From the NCBI GenBank assembly GCA_021793055.1, contig JAJYTL010000017.1, positions 1-21,619 on the forward strand: a stretch of 21,619 nucleotides of DNA, given 5' to 3'. The notes below the pieces were generated by a model. That model was not told where the DNA came from and made no database searches. It worked only from the letters and a program-made list of their open reading frames with translations. Below, one piece after another: positions 1-7,376 of this stretch. The DNA is from Pseudomonadota bacterium. GTDB lineage: Bacteria; Pseudomonadota; Alphaproteobacteria; Ferrovibrionales; Ferrovibrionaceae. How positions within the stretch are numbered: the stretch's first letter is position 1; each line of letters opens with the position of its first letter. The position numbers were made by a program, and so were the translations under genes.

Positions 1-1661
1 TGTTGCGCAGTACCGGCCGGCGTCGCATCTTCATGGCCACGGTGGCGCTGCTGCTGCTCGCCGTGATGCTGCAGCCGATGTGGCAGTTCGTGCGGCCCTC
101 TGGCGTCAACGGGCCGCTTTCGACGTTCGGTGTCGGCTTGAAGATGTTGCCTGACGACAATGTCAACACGCTGCTGATCGAGATCGACACGCCGGCCGGC
201 GCCGCGCTCGAAGGCACCGGCCGCGTCGCCGAGGCGGTTGACGCGGTGCTCGCCCGCAACTCCTATATCACCAATTATCAGACCTTCCTCGGCCAGGCCG
301 CGCCCGAGGATTTCGCCGCAATGGTGCGCGGCGACGCCTTTCGCACCGGCACCGACTTCGCGCAGATCCGCGTCAACCTGATCAACAAGCGCGACCGAAG
401 CATCGGTTCGCACGAGATCGCGCAGCATCTCTACACGGCCCTGGCGCCGGTGCGCGCCGCCTTCCCCGACACCCGCATCAAGCTGCGCGAGACGCCGCCC
501 GGCCCGCCGGTGCGCTCGCAGATGATGTCGGCGCTTTACGGCCCGAGCTACAAGACGCTTCGCCGTCTTGCCGAGGAGATTCGCACCAAGTTCTATCCCC
601 GCGTCTACGGCATGATCAACGTCGACAGCTCGGTGCCGCACCGGGTTACCGAGTACCGCGTGGTGGTGAATGCGCAAGCCGCCGCCATGGCCGGTTTCGC
701 GCCGGGCGGCGTGGCCGCGGCGCTACATGCCTATTTCGCCGGCGAGCGGGTGGGCACCGTGCACGTGCCGGACGCGCGCGAGCCGGAACCGATCATTCTC
801 CGGCTGCCGCGGCCGACGCGGACCGGGGAGAGCGCACTGGATGGCATCTATCTACCGAACCGGCAGGGTCGGCTCGTGGCGCTCGGCTCGATCGCCCGCG
901 TCGAGCGCGTCGCGGCGGACCGGCCGATCTATACCCGCGACCAGCATCCGGTGGCCTATATCACCGGCCATATGCTGCATTCGAGCCCGGTCTATGGCGT
1001 CGTCACCTTGACCAAGGCGCTCTCCGGCCTGCCGCTCGCCGATGGCCAGCATTTGCGGGTCGGTAATCTCGGCTTCGTGCCGGCGCAGCCGGACGACGTC
1101 GGTCATTACAGCCTGTTCTGGCTCGGCGAGATGCGCCTCACCCTCGACGTGTTTCGCGATCTCGGCGCCGCCTTCATCGTGGCGCTGCTCCTGATCTATC
1201 TTCTCCTCGTCGGCTACTACCGCTCCTTCTTCATGCCGGTGGTGGTGATGGGGGCCATTCCGCTGACCCTCGTCGGCGTCTTTCCCGGCCATTGGGCGAT
1301 GCACCAGCCCTTTACCGCGACGTCGATGATCGGGGTCATCGCGCTCGCCGGAATCGTGGTACGGAATTCACTGCTGCTGATCGATTTCATCATCGTGCGC
1401 CGCGCCGAGGGCTTGTCGCTCGAAGACGCGGTGATGGAGGCGGGTGCCGTGCGCCTGCGGCCGATCCTGCTGACCGCACTCGCCATCATTCTCGGCTCGG
1501 CGGTGATGATCTCGGACCCGGTCTTTGGCGGGCTCGCGATCTCGCTGATCTTTGGCGCCTTCGCCTCGACCACGCTGACGCTCTTCGTCATTCCGCTGAT
1601 GTACTACTGCTGGCAGGATTGGCGCCACCGCCGCGGCCAGCGCCGCGCCACTGCCGCTTGA
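1..1661 (+). CDS. RND-family efflux permease, C-terminal half (5' end outside the window)
   Basis: This is the second half of an inner-membrane RND (ACR_tran) pump, which uses the proton gradient to export substrates together with a periplasmic adaptor and an outer-membrane channel. The frame is open at the left edge, so residue numbers count from the first full codons at position 3. A hydrophobic helix at about 9-28 fits TM7. A long periplasmic porter/docking region follows (about 30-380), then five helices (about 387-545) that fit TM8-TM12. The helix matching AcrB TM10 has GIVVRNSLLLIDF around residues 450-462. Arg454 stands where AcrB has the proton-relay Lys940, an alignment made from memory. 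The protein ends in a basic tail (WRHRRGQRR). The N-terminal half with the TM4 aspartates is missing only because the window starts here. Substrate is unknown. The next gene begins 76 bases downstream on the same strand. Confidence 0.9.
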   Translation, partial: LRSTGRRRIFMATVALLLLAVMLQPMWQFVRPSGVNGPLSTFGVGLKMLPDDNVNTLLIEIDTPAGAALEGTGRVAEAVDAVLARNSYITNYQTFLGQAAPEDFAAMVRGDAFRTGTDFAQIRVNLINKRDRSIGSHEIAQHLYTALAPVRAAFPDTRIKLRETPPGPPVRSQMMSALYGPSYKTLRRLAEEIRTKFYPRVYGMINVDSSVPHRVTEYRVVVNAQAAAMAGFAPGGVAAALHAYFAGERVGTVHVPDAREPEPIILRLPRPTRTGESALDGIYLPNRQGRLVALGSIARVERVAADRPIYTRDQHPVAYITGHMLHSSPVYGVVTLTKALSGLPLADGQHLRVGNLGFVPAQPDDVGHYSLFWLGEMRLTLDVFRDLGAAFIVALLLIYLLLVGYYRSFFMPVVVMGAIPLTLVGVFPGHWAMHQPFTATSMIGVIALAGIVVRNSLLLIDFIIVRRAEGLSLEDAVMEAGAVRLRPILLTALAIILGSAVMISDPVFGGLAISLIFGAFASTTLTLFVIPLMYYCWQDWRHRRGQRRATAA

Positions 1662-1693
1662 CGCCCTGGCCCTGCGTTGAAGAAAATCGCCGG

Positions 1694-1715
1694 GCGCGCC
1701 CGCCGGGCGGCGCGC
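1694..1715 (+). terminator. GC-rich stem-loop between the RND gene and the dioxygenase gene
   Basis: GCGCGCC (1694-1700) pairs with GGCGCGC (1709-1715) around an 8-base loop. There is no T-run on the plus strand, so it is at best a weak or Rho-assisted terminator or a processing site. It lies 33 bases after the RND stop codon and 23 bases before the next start. Confidence 0.25.
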
Positions 1716-1737
1716 AGGTTCGGGGGGCATCGGCATC

Positions 1738-2574
1738 GTGCGCGAAAGGATCGAGGTGGGGCGGATCGCCGGCGCGCTCGGGGCGGAAATCTCGGGCGTC
1801 GACCTTCGCCGGCCGCAGACGCCCGAAATCCTCGGCCAGATTCGGCGCGCCTGGCTCGATCACGGCGTCGTCTTCTTCCATGACCAGCCCCTGACCCCGG
1901 CGGAATTCCTCGCTTTCGCCAGGGGATTCGGCCGGCCGAACGAATATCCCTTAGTCAAGGGCCTCGACGACTTCCCCGAGATCGTGCCGGTGGTCAAGCG
2001 CGAGAACGAGACGGTGAACTTTGGCGGCATCTGGCATTCCGATACCGCCTATCTCAAAACCCCGCCGATGGGCACCATGCTGGTGGCGCGCGAGGTGCCG
2101 CCGCAGGGCGGCGATACGCTGTTTGCTAATATGTATCTTGCCTACGAGACGCTTTCCGACGGTCTCCGCCGTCTGCTCGACCCGCTGATGGCAGTCAATA
2201 CCTCCGCCAAGGCGGACGTGAGCCGCACCCGCGAGGACCGCGTGCGCGACGACGGACGCACCGATGCCCGCGCCGAATATGTCGCCGAGCATCCGGTGGT
2301 GCGCAGCCATCCTGAGACCGGCCGCAAGGCGCTTTACATCAACGTCGCCCACACGCTGCGCTTCCGCGACATGACGGAGGCCGAAAGCGCGCCGCTTCTC
2401 GCCTATCTCTTCCAGCATCAGACGCGGCCGGAATTCACCTGCCGCTTTCGCTGGCGCCCGGGGTCGATCGCCTTTTGGGACAACCGCTGCACCCTGCACA
2501 ACCCGGTCAACGATTATCACGGCTACCGGCGGGCGATGCATCGCATCACCCTCGCGGGCGACCGGCCGGTTTGA
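1738..2574 (+). CDS. TauD/TfdA-family Fe(II)/2-oxoglutarate-dependent dioxygenase
   Basis: This is a 278-residue non-haem iron oxygenase that should couple 2-oxoglutarate decarboxylation to hydroxylation of an organic substrate. The iron triad is visible: H100 and D102 in IWHSDTAY and H254 in CTLHNP. R265, eleven residues after H254, fits the 2-oxoglutarate carboxylate ligand, and R269 fits the second C-terminal arginine of TauD. Length matches TauD (about 283). The start is GTG at 1738, since the N-terminal block (EVGRIAGALGAEISGVDL) begins there as in family members; a G-rich stretch just upstream could serve as ribosome binding site. The substrate-side segment before H100 differs from taurine dioxygenase, so taurine is not implied. 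An amine oxidase gene starts 47 bases downstream, suggesting co-transcription in a catabolic pathway (inference). Confidence 0.9.
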   Translation: MRERIEVGRIAGALGAEISGVDLRRPQTPEILGQIRRAWLDHGVVFFHDQPLTPAEFLAFARGFGRPNEYPLVKGLDDFPEIVPVVKRENETVNFGGIWHSDTAYLKTPPMGTMLVAREVPPQGGDTLFANMYLAYETLSDGLRRLLDPLMAVNTSAKADVSRTREDRVRDDGRTDARAEYVAEHPVVRSHPETGRKALYINVAHTLRFRDMTEAESAPLLAYLFQHQTRPEFTCRFRWRPGSIAFWDNRCTLHNPVNDYHGYRRAMHRITLAGDRPV

Positions 2575-2621
2575 TCGCGCGGGCCGGCCGCGGGCCGGGT
2601 CTTCGCGGCATCGAGGATGAT

Positions 2622-3905
2622 ATGAGCGATTGCGACGTGGTGGTGATCGGCGCCGGGCTTGCCGGCCTCGGCGCGGCGCGGGCCTTGCGCGCGGCCGGCC
2701 GGCGGGTCGTGGTGCTGGAGGCGGCGACTGAGATCGGCGGTCGTGCCCGCACCGCTTATCCCGAGGCGACCGGCGGCCTCTGGTTCGATCTCGGCGCCAT
2801 CTGGCTGCACACGGCGGAGCGCAATCCGCTTGTCGCCATCGCCGAGGCGGAAGGCGCGCGTCTCATTCGCGCCGACGATCTGCGCAGCCGGCAGCTCTTT
2901 ATCGGCGGACGTCGCGCTAGCGCGGCGGAGGCGGCGGAATGGGACGCCGCCCGGCGCCGCTTCGCAGCCGTAGCCGAGACGCTGGCGGCCGGCGCGAGCG
3001 ATCTGCCGCTGACCGAAGTGGCGAAACGGCTGCCGGAATATCCCTGGGCCGTCACCGCCGAGACGTGGGAAAGCGCGGTCGTCTGCGCCGTCGACGCCCG
3101 CCTTCTGAGCCTGCGCGACTGGCGGCGGAATGTGCTTTCGGGCAGCGACCTGATGATCGAGGGCGGGATCGGCGCTTTTGTTGCCCGGCGGCTCGGAGCC
3201 GGGCTCGACATCCGGCGTCATACGCCGGCGACAAGGATCGACTGGAATGGCAAGGGCGGCCGCGTCAAGGTGACGACGCCGGTTGGCGCGATCAAGGCTG
3301 AGGCCGTGGTCGTCACGGTTTCGACCGGGGTCCTCGCCGCCGGCGCTCTCGCTTTCGATCCCGCCTTGCCCGACGACGTCGGCGCGGCCATCGCCGGGCT
3401 GCCGATGGGCCTCGCGATCAAGGTGGTGCTGCGCGCGACCGCGCCCGATCGCCTCGATCTGCCGGATCACTGTTCGCTGGTCCGACGGGTCGAGCGTAGC
3501 GGCGCGCCCGCCATGGCCTTTCAATGCTGGCCGTACGGCCGCGACTACGTGCAGGGCTGGGTCGGCGGCAGCGCCGCCTGGGGGCTGGCGGCCGAAGGCG
3601 ACAAGGCGGTGGAGGCCTTCGCCCTCGACCAGCTCCGCGCCCTGTTCGGCGGCCGGGTCGATCGGCTCTTCGCCGGCGGCGCCCGCCTGGTGACCCGGTG
3701 GGACGCCGACCCGTGGGTCCGCGGGGCCTATTCCTATGCCCGGCCCGGGTCGGCCGACGCCCGCGCCGCGCTCGCCCGGCCGCTGGGCGATGGCCGCTTG
3801 CTGTTCGCTGGCGAAGCCTGCCACGACGGCATGACGGGAACGCTCGCCGGCGCCTGGCTCAGCGGCGAACGGGCGGCGGCGGAAATCCTCGCCGTCTTGG
3901 CCTGA
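2622..3905 (+). CDS. FAD-dependent flavin amine oxidase (monoamine oxidase superfamily)
   Basis: This 427-residue flavoprotein should oxidise an amine with release of hydrogen peroxide or transfer of electrons to an acceptor. The N-terminal dinucleotide fold is VVIGAGLAGLGAARAL (G10, G12, G15) and ends in VVLEA, followed by the GGRART FAD-binding motif at about 39-44. The C-terminal FAD motif is LLFAGEACHDGMTGTLAGAW, preceded by GAYSYARPG. I see no cysteine in the position used by eukaryotic MAO to bind FAD covalently. The ATG at 2622 is chosen because a GAGG ribosome binding site lies 6-10 bases upstream and the FAD motif begins directly after it; the frame is open further upstream, but that would overlap the dioxygenase gene. 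No signal peptide is seen. Substrate is unknown. It probably shares a transcript with the preceding dioxygenase. Confidence 0.88.
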   Translation: MSDCDVVVIGAGLAGLGAARALRAAGRRVVVLEAATEIGGRARTAYPEATGGLWFDLGAIWLHTAERNPLVAIAEAEGARLIRADDLRSRQLFIGGRRASAAEAAEWDAARRRFAAVAETLAAGASDLPLTEVAKRLPEYPWAVTAETWESAVVCAVDARLLSLRDWRRNVLSGSDLMIEGGIGAFVARRLGAGLDIRRHTPATRIDWNGKGGRVKVTTPVGAIKAEAVVVTVSTGVLAAGALAFDPALPDDVGAAIAGLPMGLAIKVVLRATAPDRLDLPDHCSLVRRVERSGAPAMAFQCWPYGRDYVQGWVGGSAAWGLAAEGDKAVEAFALDQLRALFGGRVDRLFAGGARLVTRWDADPWVRGAYSYARPGSADARAALARPLGDGRLLFAGEACHDGMTGTLAGAWLSGERAAAEILAVLA

Positions 3906-3986
3906 AACACGCATCGGTTGAGGAGGCTGGTGCCGCCGCGGACGCGCGCCGCCGCCAGGACCTCGCGGGCGGCGGCGCGTCTGATT

Positions 3987-4015
3987 TTGACGCCCATTTT
4001 GTGGCTCGGAACGAT
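3987..4015 (+). promoter_or_regulatory. Weak candidate sigma-70-type promoter upstream of the acyl-CoA ligase
   Basis: TTGACG (3987-3992) is separated by 17 bases from AACGAT (4010-4015). The -35 is good and the -10 is poor. It sits in a 198-base gap between the amine oxidase stop and the ligase start. A second AT-rich site, CATAAT at 4070-4075, has no convincing -35. Confidence 0.25.
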
Positions 4016-4103
4016 CCGACGAGCGACGGAAACCTTTACCCTCGCGGACCTTCCTTCTATTCTGGCGGCCATAATTAAGCGTTCCGGCCCTGGGAGAGAG
4101 ACA

Positions 4104-5750
4104 ATGCGCGGACTTATGCAGGAAACGCCGCTCCTGATCTCGTCGCTGATCGACTATGCGGCGACCTATCACGGCGATACCGAGATCATCACCCGGACCG
4201 TCGAGGGGCCGATCCACCGCAGTACCTACGCCGAGGTCGGCCGGCGCGCCAAGCAGCTCGCCAATGCGCTGAAGCGCTTGGGCGTCGAATTCGGCGACCG
4301 GGTCGGGACGCTGGCCTGGAACACCCACCGCCATTTCGAGATCTATTACGGGGTTTCGGGCAGCGGCTTCGTGCTGCACACGGTCAATCCGCGGCTGTTC
4401 CCCGATCAGATCGAATACATCATCAATCACGCCGAGGACAAACTGGTCTTCGTCGATCTCACCTTCGTGCCGCTCCTGGAGCGCTGCGCCGACAAGCTGA
4501 AGACGGTTCAAGGCTTCGTCATCATGACCGATGCCGAGCACATGCCGAAGACCACGCTGCCCAACGTCCATTGCTACGAGACGCTGATCGGCGCCGAGTC
4601 CGACGTCTTCGCTTGGCCGACCTTCGACGAGAACACGGCTTCCTCGCTCTGCTACACCTCGGGCACCACCGGAAATCCAAAGGGCGTGCTCTATTCCCAT
4701 CGCTCGACGGTGATCCATTCCTTCATGGTCTGCATGGGCGACACCATCGGCGTGACGAGCCATGACAGCGTCCTCGTCGTCGTGCCGCTGTTTCACGCCA
4801 ATGCCTGGGGTATGCCCTATGCCGCCGCGATGTGCGGCGCCAAGCTGGTCTTCCCCGGCCAGGCGATGGACGGCAAGAACATCTGCGAGCTTCTGCAAAA
4901 CGAGAAAGTGACGCTCAGCATGGGCGTGCCGACGGTGTGGCTGATGCTGTTCCAGTATGCCGACCAGAATCCGGGCTTGAAATTGCCCGATCTCGGACGC
5001 GTGGTGATCGGCGGCTCGGCGGCGCCGCGCGCCATGATCAAGCGCTTCCATGACGACTTCGGCGCCCGCGTCATCCATGCCTGGGGCATGACGGAGATGA
5101 GCCCAATCGGCACCGCCGGCCATCTGCTGCGCAAGCAGATGGATCTCGACATCGAGCAGCAGATCGACATTCAGGCGCGGCAAGGGCGGGCGGTCTATGG
5201 CGTCGGCCTCAAGATCGTCGACGACGACGGCAAGGAGCTGCCGCGCGACGGCAAGGCCTTCGGCCATCTCATGGTGCGCGGTCCCTGCATCACCCGGAGC
5301 TACTTCAAGGGCGAGGGCGGCCAGATCGTCGACGCCGACAACTGGTTCGACACCGGCGATATCGCGACCCTCGATGGCGATGGCTTCATGCAGATTACCG
5401 ATCGCTCGAAGGACGTGATCAAGTCGGGCGGCGAGTGGATCAGTTCGATCGATCTCGAGAACGAGGCGCTCGGCCATCCCGGCGTGCAGGAGGCGGCGGT
5501 GATCGGCGTCACCCATCCGAAGTGGCAGGAGCGGCCGCTCCTCGTGGTGGTGAAGAAGAAGGGCGCCGAGGTCAGCCGCGACGATGTCTTGAAGTATCTT
5601 GAGAGTCGGGTCGCTAAATGGTGGCTTCCCGACGATGTGGTGTTCGTCGACGAGTTGCCGCACACGGCAACCGGCAAGCTGCTCAAGACCAAGCTGCGCC
5701 AGGATTTCAAGGATTACCGGCTGCCGACGGCATCCGACGCGGCGGAATAG
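4104..5750 (+). CDS. Fatty acyl-CoA ligase, AlkK/DmdB type (AMP-binding)
   Basis: This 548-residue adenylate-forming enzyme should activate a medium- or long-chain fatty acid (or methylmercaptopropionate) to its CoA thioester with ATP. The ATP-binding motif YTSGTTGNPKG lies at 184-194. HAWGMTEMSP (325-334), NWFDTGD (413-419) and DRSKDVIKSGGEWIS (433-447) follow in family order, and the C-terminal catalytic lysine is K525 in TATGK. The N-terminal and central sequence (AWNTHRHFEIYYGVSG, HTVNPRLFPDQIEYIINHAE) follows Pseudomonas AlkK and the DmdB group closely, from memory. The start at 4104 has GGGAGAGAG four to twelve bases upstream, and ORF bases before it look non-coding. It is cytoplasmic. 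It is monocistronic by position, with a gap of nearly 200 bases before it and a convergent gene after it. Chain-length specificity cannot be read. Confidence 0.92.
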   Translation: MRGLMQETPLLISSLIDYAATYHGDTEIITRTVEGPIHRSTYAEVGRRAKQLANALKRLGVEFGDRVGTLAWNTHRHFEIYYGVSGSGFVLHTVNPRLFPDQIEYIINHAEDKLVFVDLTFVPLLERCADKLKTVQGFVIMTDAEHMPKTTLPNVHCYETLIGAESDVFAWPTFDENTASSLCYTSGTTGNPKGVLYSHRSTVIHSFMVCMGDTIGVTSHDSVLVVVPLFHANAWGMPYAAAMCGAKLVFPGQAMDGKNICELLQNEKVTLSMGVPTVWLMLFQYADQNPGLKLPDLGRVVIGGSAAPRAMIKRFHDDFGARVIHAWGMTEMSPIGTAGHLLRKQMDLDIEQQIDIQARQGRAVYGVGLKIVDDDGKELPRDGKAFGHLMVRGPCITRSYFKGEGGQIVDADNWFDTGDIATLDGDGFMQITDRSKDVIKSGGEWISSIDLENEALGHPGVQEAAVIGVTHPKWQERPLLVVVKKKGAEVSRDDVLKYLESRVAKWWLPDDVVFVDELPHTATGKLLKTKLRQDFKDYRLPTASDAAE

Positions 5751-5771
5751 GGCCGCGGTCGCGCCCGGCCC
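5750..5771. terminator. Candidate bidirectional hairpin between convergent genes
   Basis: GGGCCG (5750-5755) can pair with CGGCCC (5766-5771) around a 10-base loop, in the 27-base gap between the acyl-CoA ligase stop and the MBL stop. There is no T-run on either side, so the case rests mainly on position. Confidence 0.3.
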
Positions 5772-5777
5772 GATGTC

Positions 5778-6674
5778 CTAGGGCAGGCGGTAGCGGGCGC
5801 CTTCCGGCGTTTCGCCTTCCGCCTGCGCGCGGCCGGTTTCCACGAGATGCAGCAGATGGGCGAGGACGGAGCGCCCGGCGGCGCCGTGTAGGCGCCGGTC
5901 GACGTCGCGGTAGATGATCGCGACCATCTCGGGGATTGTCTTGGCGCCGGCCTTCAAGGTTTCGATGATCTGCTGCTCGCGTTCTTCGCGGTGCGCGAGC
6001 AGCGCCGCGACCAGCACTCTCGGTTCCGTTACCGGCGCGCCGTGGGTCGGATAGAAAAGTTGCTCCTCACGTGCGAGCACCAGACGAAGCGACACGAAAT
6101 AGGCGCGCATGTCGCCTTCCGGCGGCGACACGATCGAGGTCGACCAGCCCATCACGTGGTCGCCGGAAAACAGCGCGTTTTCCTCGCGCAGGGCAAAGCA
6201 GAGATGATTCGAGAGATGCCCCGGCGTGTGCAGCGCCTCGAAGGTCCAGCCTCGGCCCTCGATCACCGCGCCGTGCGGCACCAGCACGTCGGGCGCGAAA
6301 TCGTAGTCGCCGCCTTCCTCGATCTCGGCGCCGGCTTCGCGCCGCGGGTGTGGCGCGAAGCCGTAGGTCTTGGCCCCCGTCGCCTGCTTGATCGCCGCCG
6401 CCGCCGGAGAATGGTCGCGATGGGTGTGGGTAATCAGGATATGGCTCACGGTCTCGCCCTTGACCGCGTCGAGGAGGGCCGCGACATGGCCCGCGAGATC
6501 CGGGCCAGGGTCGATGATCGCGACCTCGCCGCGGCCGACGATATAGGTCCCCGTGCCGCGGAAGGTGAACAGGCTCGGGTTCTCGGCGATCACCCGGCGC
6601 ACCAGCGGGCTGAGATCGCGGGCCTCGCCGTAGTTGAAGTCGAGATCGCGGCGGAAGGGGATATCGACGGCCAA
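5778..6674 (-). CDS. Metallo-beta-lactamase fold hydrolase, LACTB2-like
   Basis: This 298-residue protein has the zinc-binding signature HTHRDH (H83, H85, D87, H88), then H153 in HTPGH, D172 in FSGDH and H211 in YPTHG, so a complete two-metal site. The region after about 225 (REEREQQIIETLKAG...RSVLAHLLHLVETGRA) resembles the winged-helix C-terminus of the LACTB2 type. Family members include endoribonucleases, glyoxalase II-like thioesterases and lactonases, so substrate is open. The start is TTG at 6672-6674, supported by GAGGGAG six bases before it on the minus strand and no better in-frame ATG. It begins 35 bases after the efp stop codon on the same strand, so the two are probably co-transcribed. 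Confidence 0.88.
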   Translation of the reverse strand: MAVDIPFRRDLDFNYGEARDLSPLVRRVIAENPSLFTFRGTGTYIVGRGEVAIIDPGPDLAGHVAALLDAVKGETVSHILITHTHRDHSPAAAAIKQATGAKTYGFAPHPRREAGAEIEEGGDYDFAPDVLVPHGAVIEGRGWTFEALHTPGHLSNHLCFALREENALFSGDHVMGWSTSIVSPPEGDMRAYFVSLRLVLAREEQLFYPTHGAPVTEPRVLVAALLAHREEREQQIIETLKAGAKTIPEMVAIIYRDVDRRLHGAAGRSVLAHLLHLVETGRAQAEGETPEGARYRLP

Positions 6675-6709
6675 GATGCGCTCCCTCGTTCGACGGTCTC
6701 GCCGCGCCG

Positions 6710-7276
6710 TCAGCCCTTGAAGCGTTCGAGATAGGCGCCGTCGGCGATATTGATGACGATCTTGGTTCCGGTCGCGATGTGCGGCGGCACCATGATGCGG
6801 ACGCCGTTTTCGAGCGTTGCCGGCTTATAGGACGCGGCGGCGGTCTGCGAGCGCACCGCGGGTTCGGTCTCGGTCACCTCCATGACCACGGTCGCCGGCA
6901 TCTCCACCACGAGCGGCGTCCCATCGAAGGTGCGGATGTTGCACTTCATCCCTTCCTGGAGAAACACCGCCTGCTCGCCGATGACCTCGCCGGGGACCGA
7001 GAGCTGCTCGTAGTTCTCCACGTCCATGAAGGCGTATTGTTCGCCCTCGCGATAGAGGAACTGGTATTCGCGATCGTCCAGGCTCACGCGCTCGACCTGC
7101 TCGGTCGAGCGGAAGCGCTCGTCCCGCTTGGTGTTGGAGCGGATGTCGCGGAGCTCCGCTTGCATGAAGGCGCCACCCTTGCCGGGGGTCACGTTCTGCG
7201 CCTTGACCACGATCCAGAGCCGGTTGAGGTGCTCGATCACATTGCCGGCACGAAGGGCACTGCCATTGACTTTCAT
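6710..7276 (-). CDS. efp: Translation elongation factor P (EF-P)
   Basis: EF-P is a tRNA-shaped protein that binds between the ribosomal P and E sites and rescues stalling at consecutive prolines. The 188-residue length is standard. The KOW-like N-terminal domain carries the modification loop VTPGKGGAF with K33 at the tip, matching the lysine that EpmA modifies in E. coli (K34). Two OB-type domains follow, and the C-terminus ends with GTKIVINIADGAYLERFKG, typical of alphaproteobacterial EF-P. The ATG at 7274-7276 gives the usual MKVNGSALRAGNVI start. The gene is head to head with epmA, whose product should modify it, and is followed 35 bases later by the MBL gene. Confidence 0.97.
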   Translation of the reverse strand: MKVNGSALRAGNVIEHLNRLWIVVKAQNVTPGKGGAFMQAELRDIRSNTKRDERFRSTEQVERVSLDDREYQFLYREGEQYAFMDVENYEQLSVPGEVIGEQAVFLQEGMKCNIRTFDGTPLVVEMPATVVMEVTETEPAVRSQTAAASYKPATLENGVRIMVPPHIATGTKIVINIADGAYLERFKG

Positions 7277-7316
7277 CGCCGAAGCTTTGCCTTATGGTGA
7301 ATGCGAAAGGAGCGGT

Positions 7317-7345
7317 AAATTAGCAGGCGGACCGGCTTTGAACAA
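7317..7345 (-). promoter_or_regulatory. Candidate efp promoter in the efp/epmA divergent region
   Basis: On the minus strand, TTGTTC (plus positions 7340-7345) is separated by 17 bases from TAATTT (7317-7322). Each hexamer matches the sigma-70 consensus at only three positions, but this AT-rich patch is the best in the 100-base gap. It would place the start of efp RNA near 7310. Confidence 0.3.
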
Positions 7346-7376
7346 CGCCGGCATCAGTCTCCGACCAAGGTTTTCC

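Noticed and set aside
3906..4103. Possible small gene between the amine oxidase and the acyl-CoA ligase
   Set aside because: In-frame extensions here are Arg/Ala-rich, lack a start with ribosome binding site, and the ligase has a clear start at 4104.
2523..5663. Long antisense open frame of 1046 codons opposite the amine oxidase and acyl-CoA ligase genes
   Set aside because: It is fully antisense to two clear enzyme genes, is rich in His, Asp, Ala and Arg as expected for a shadow frame in GC-rich DNA, and shows no domain.
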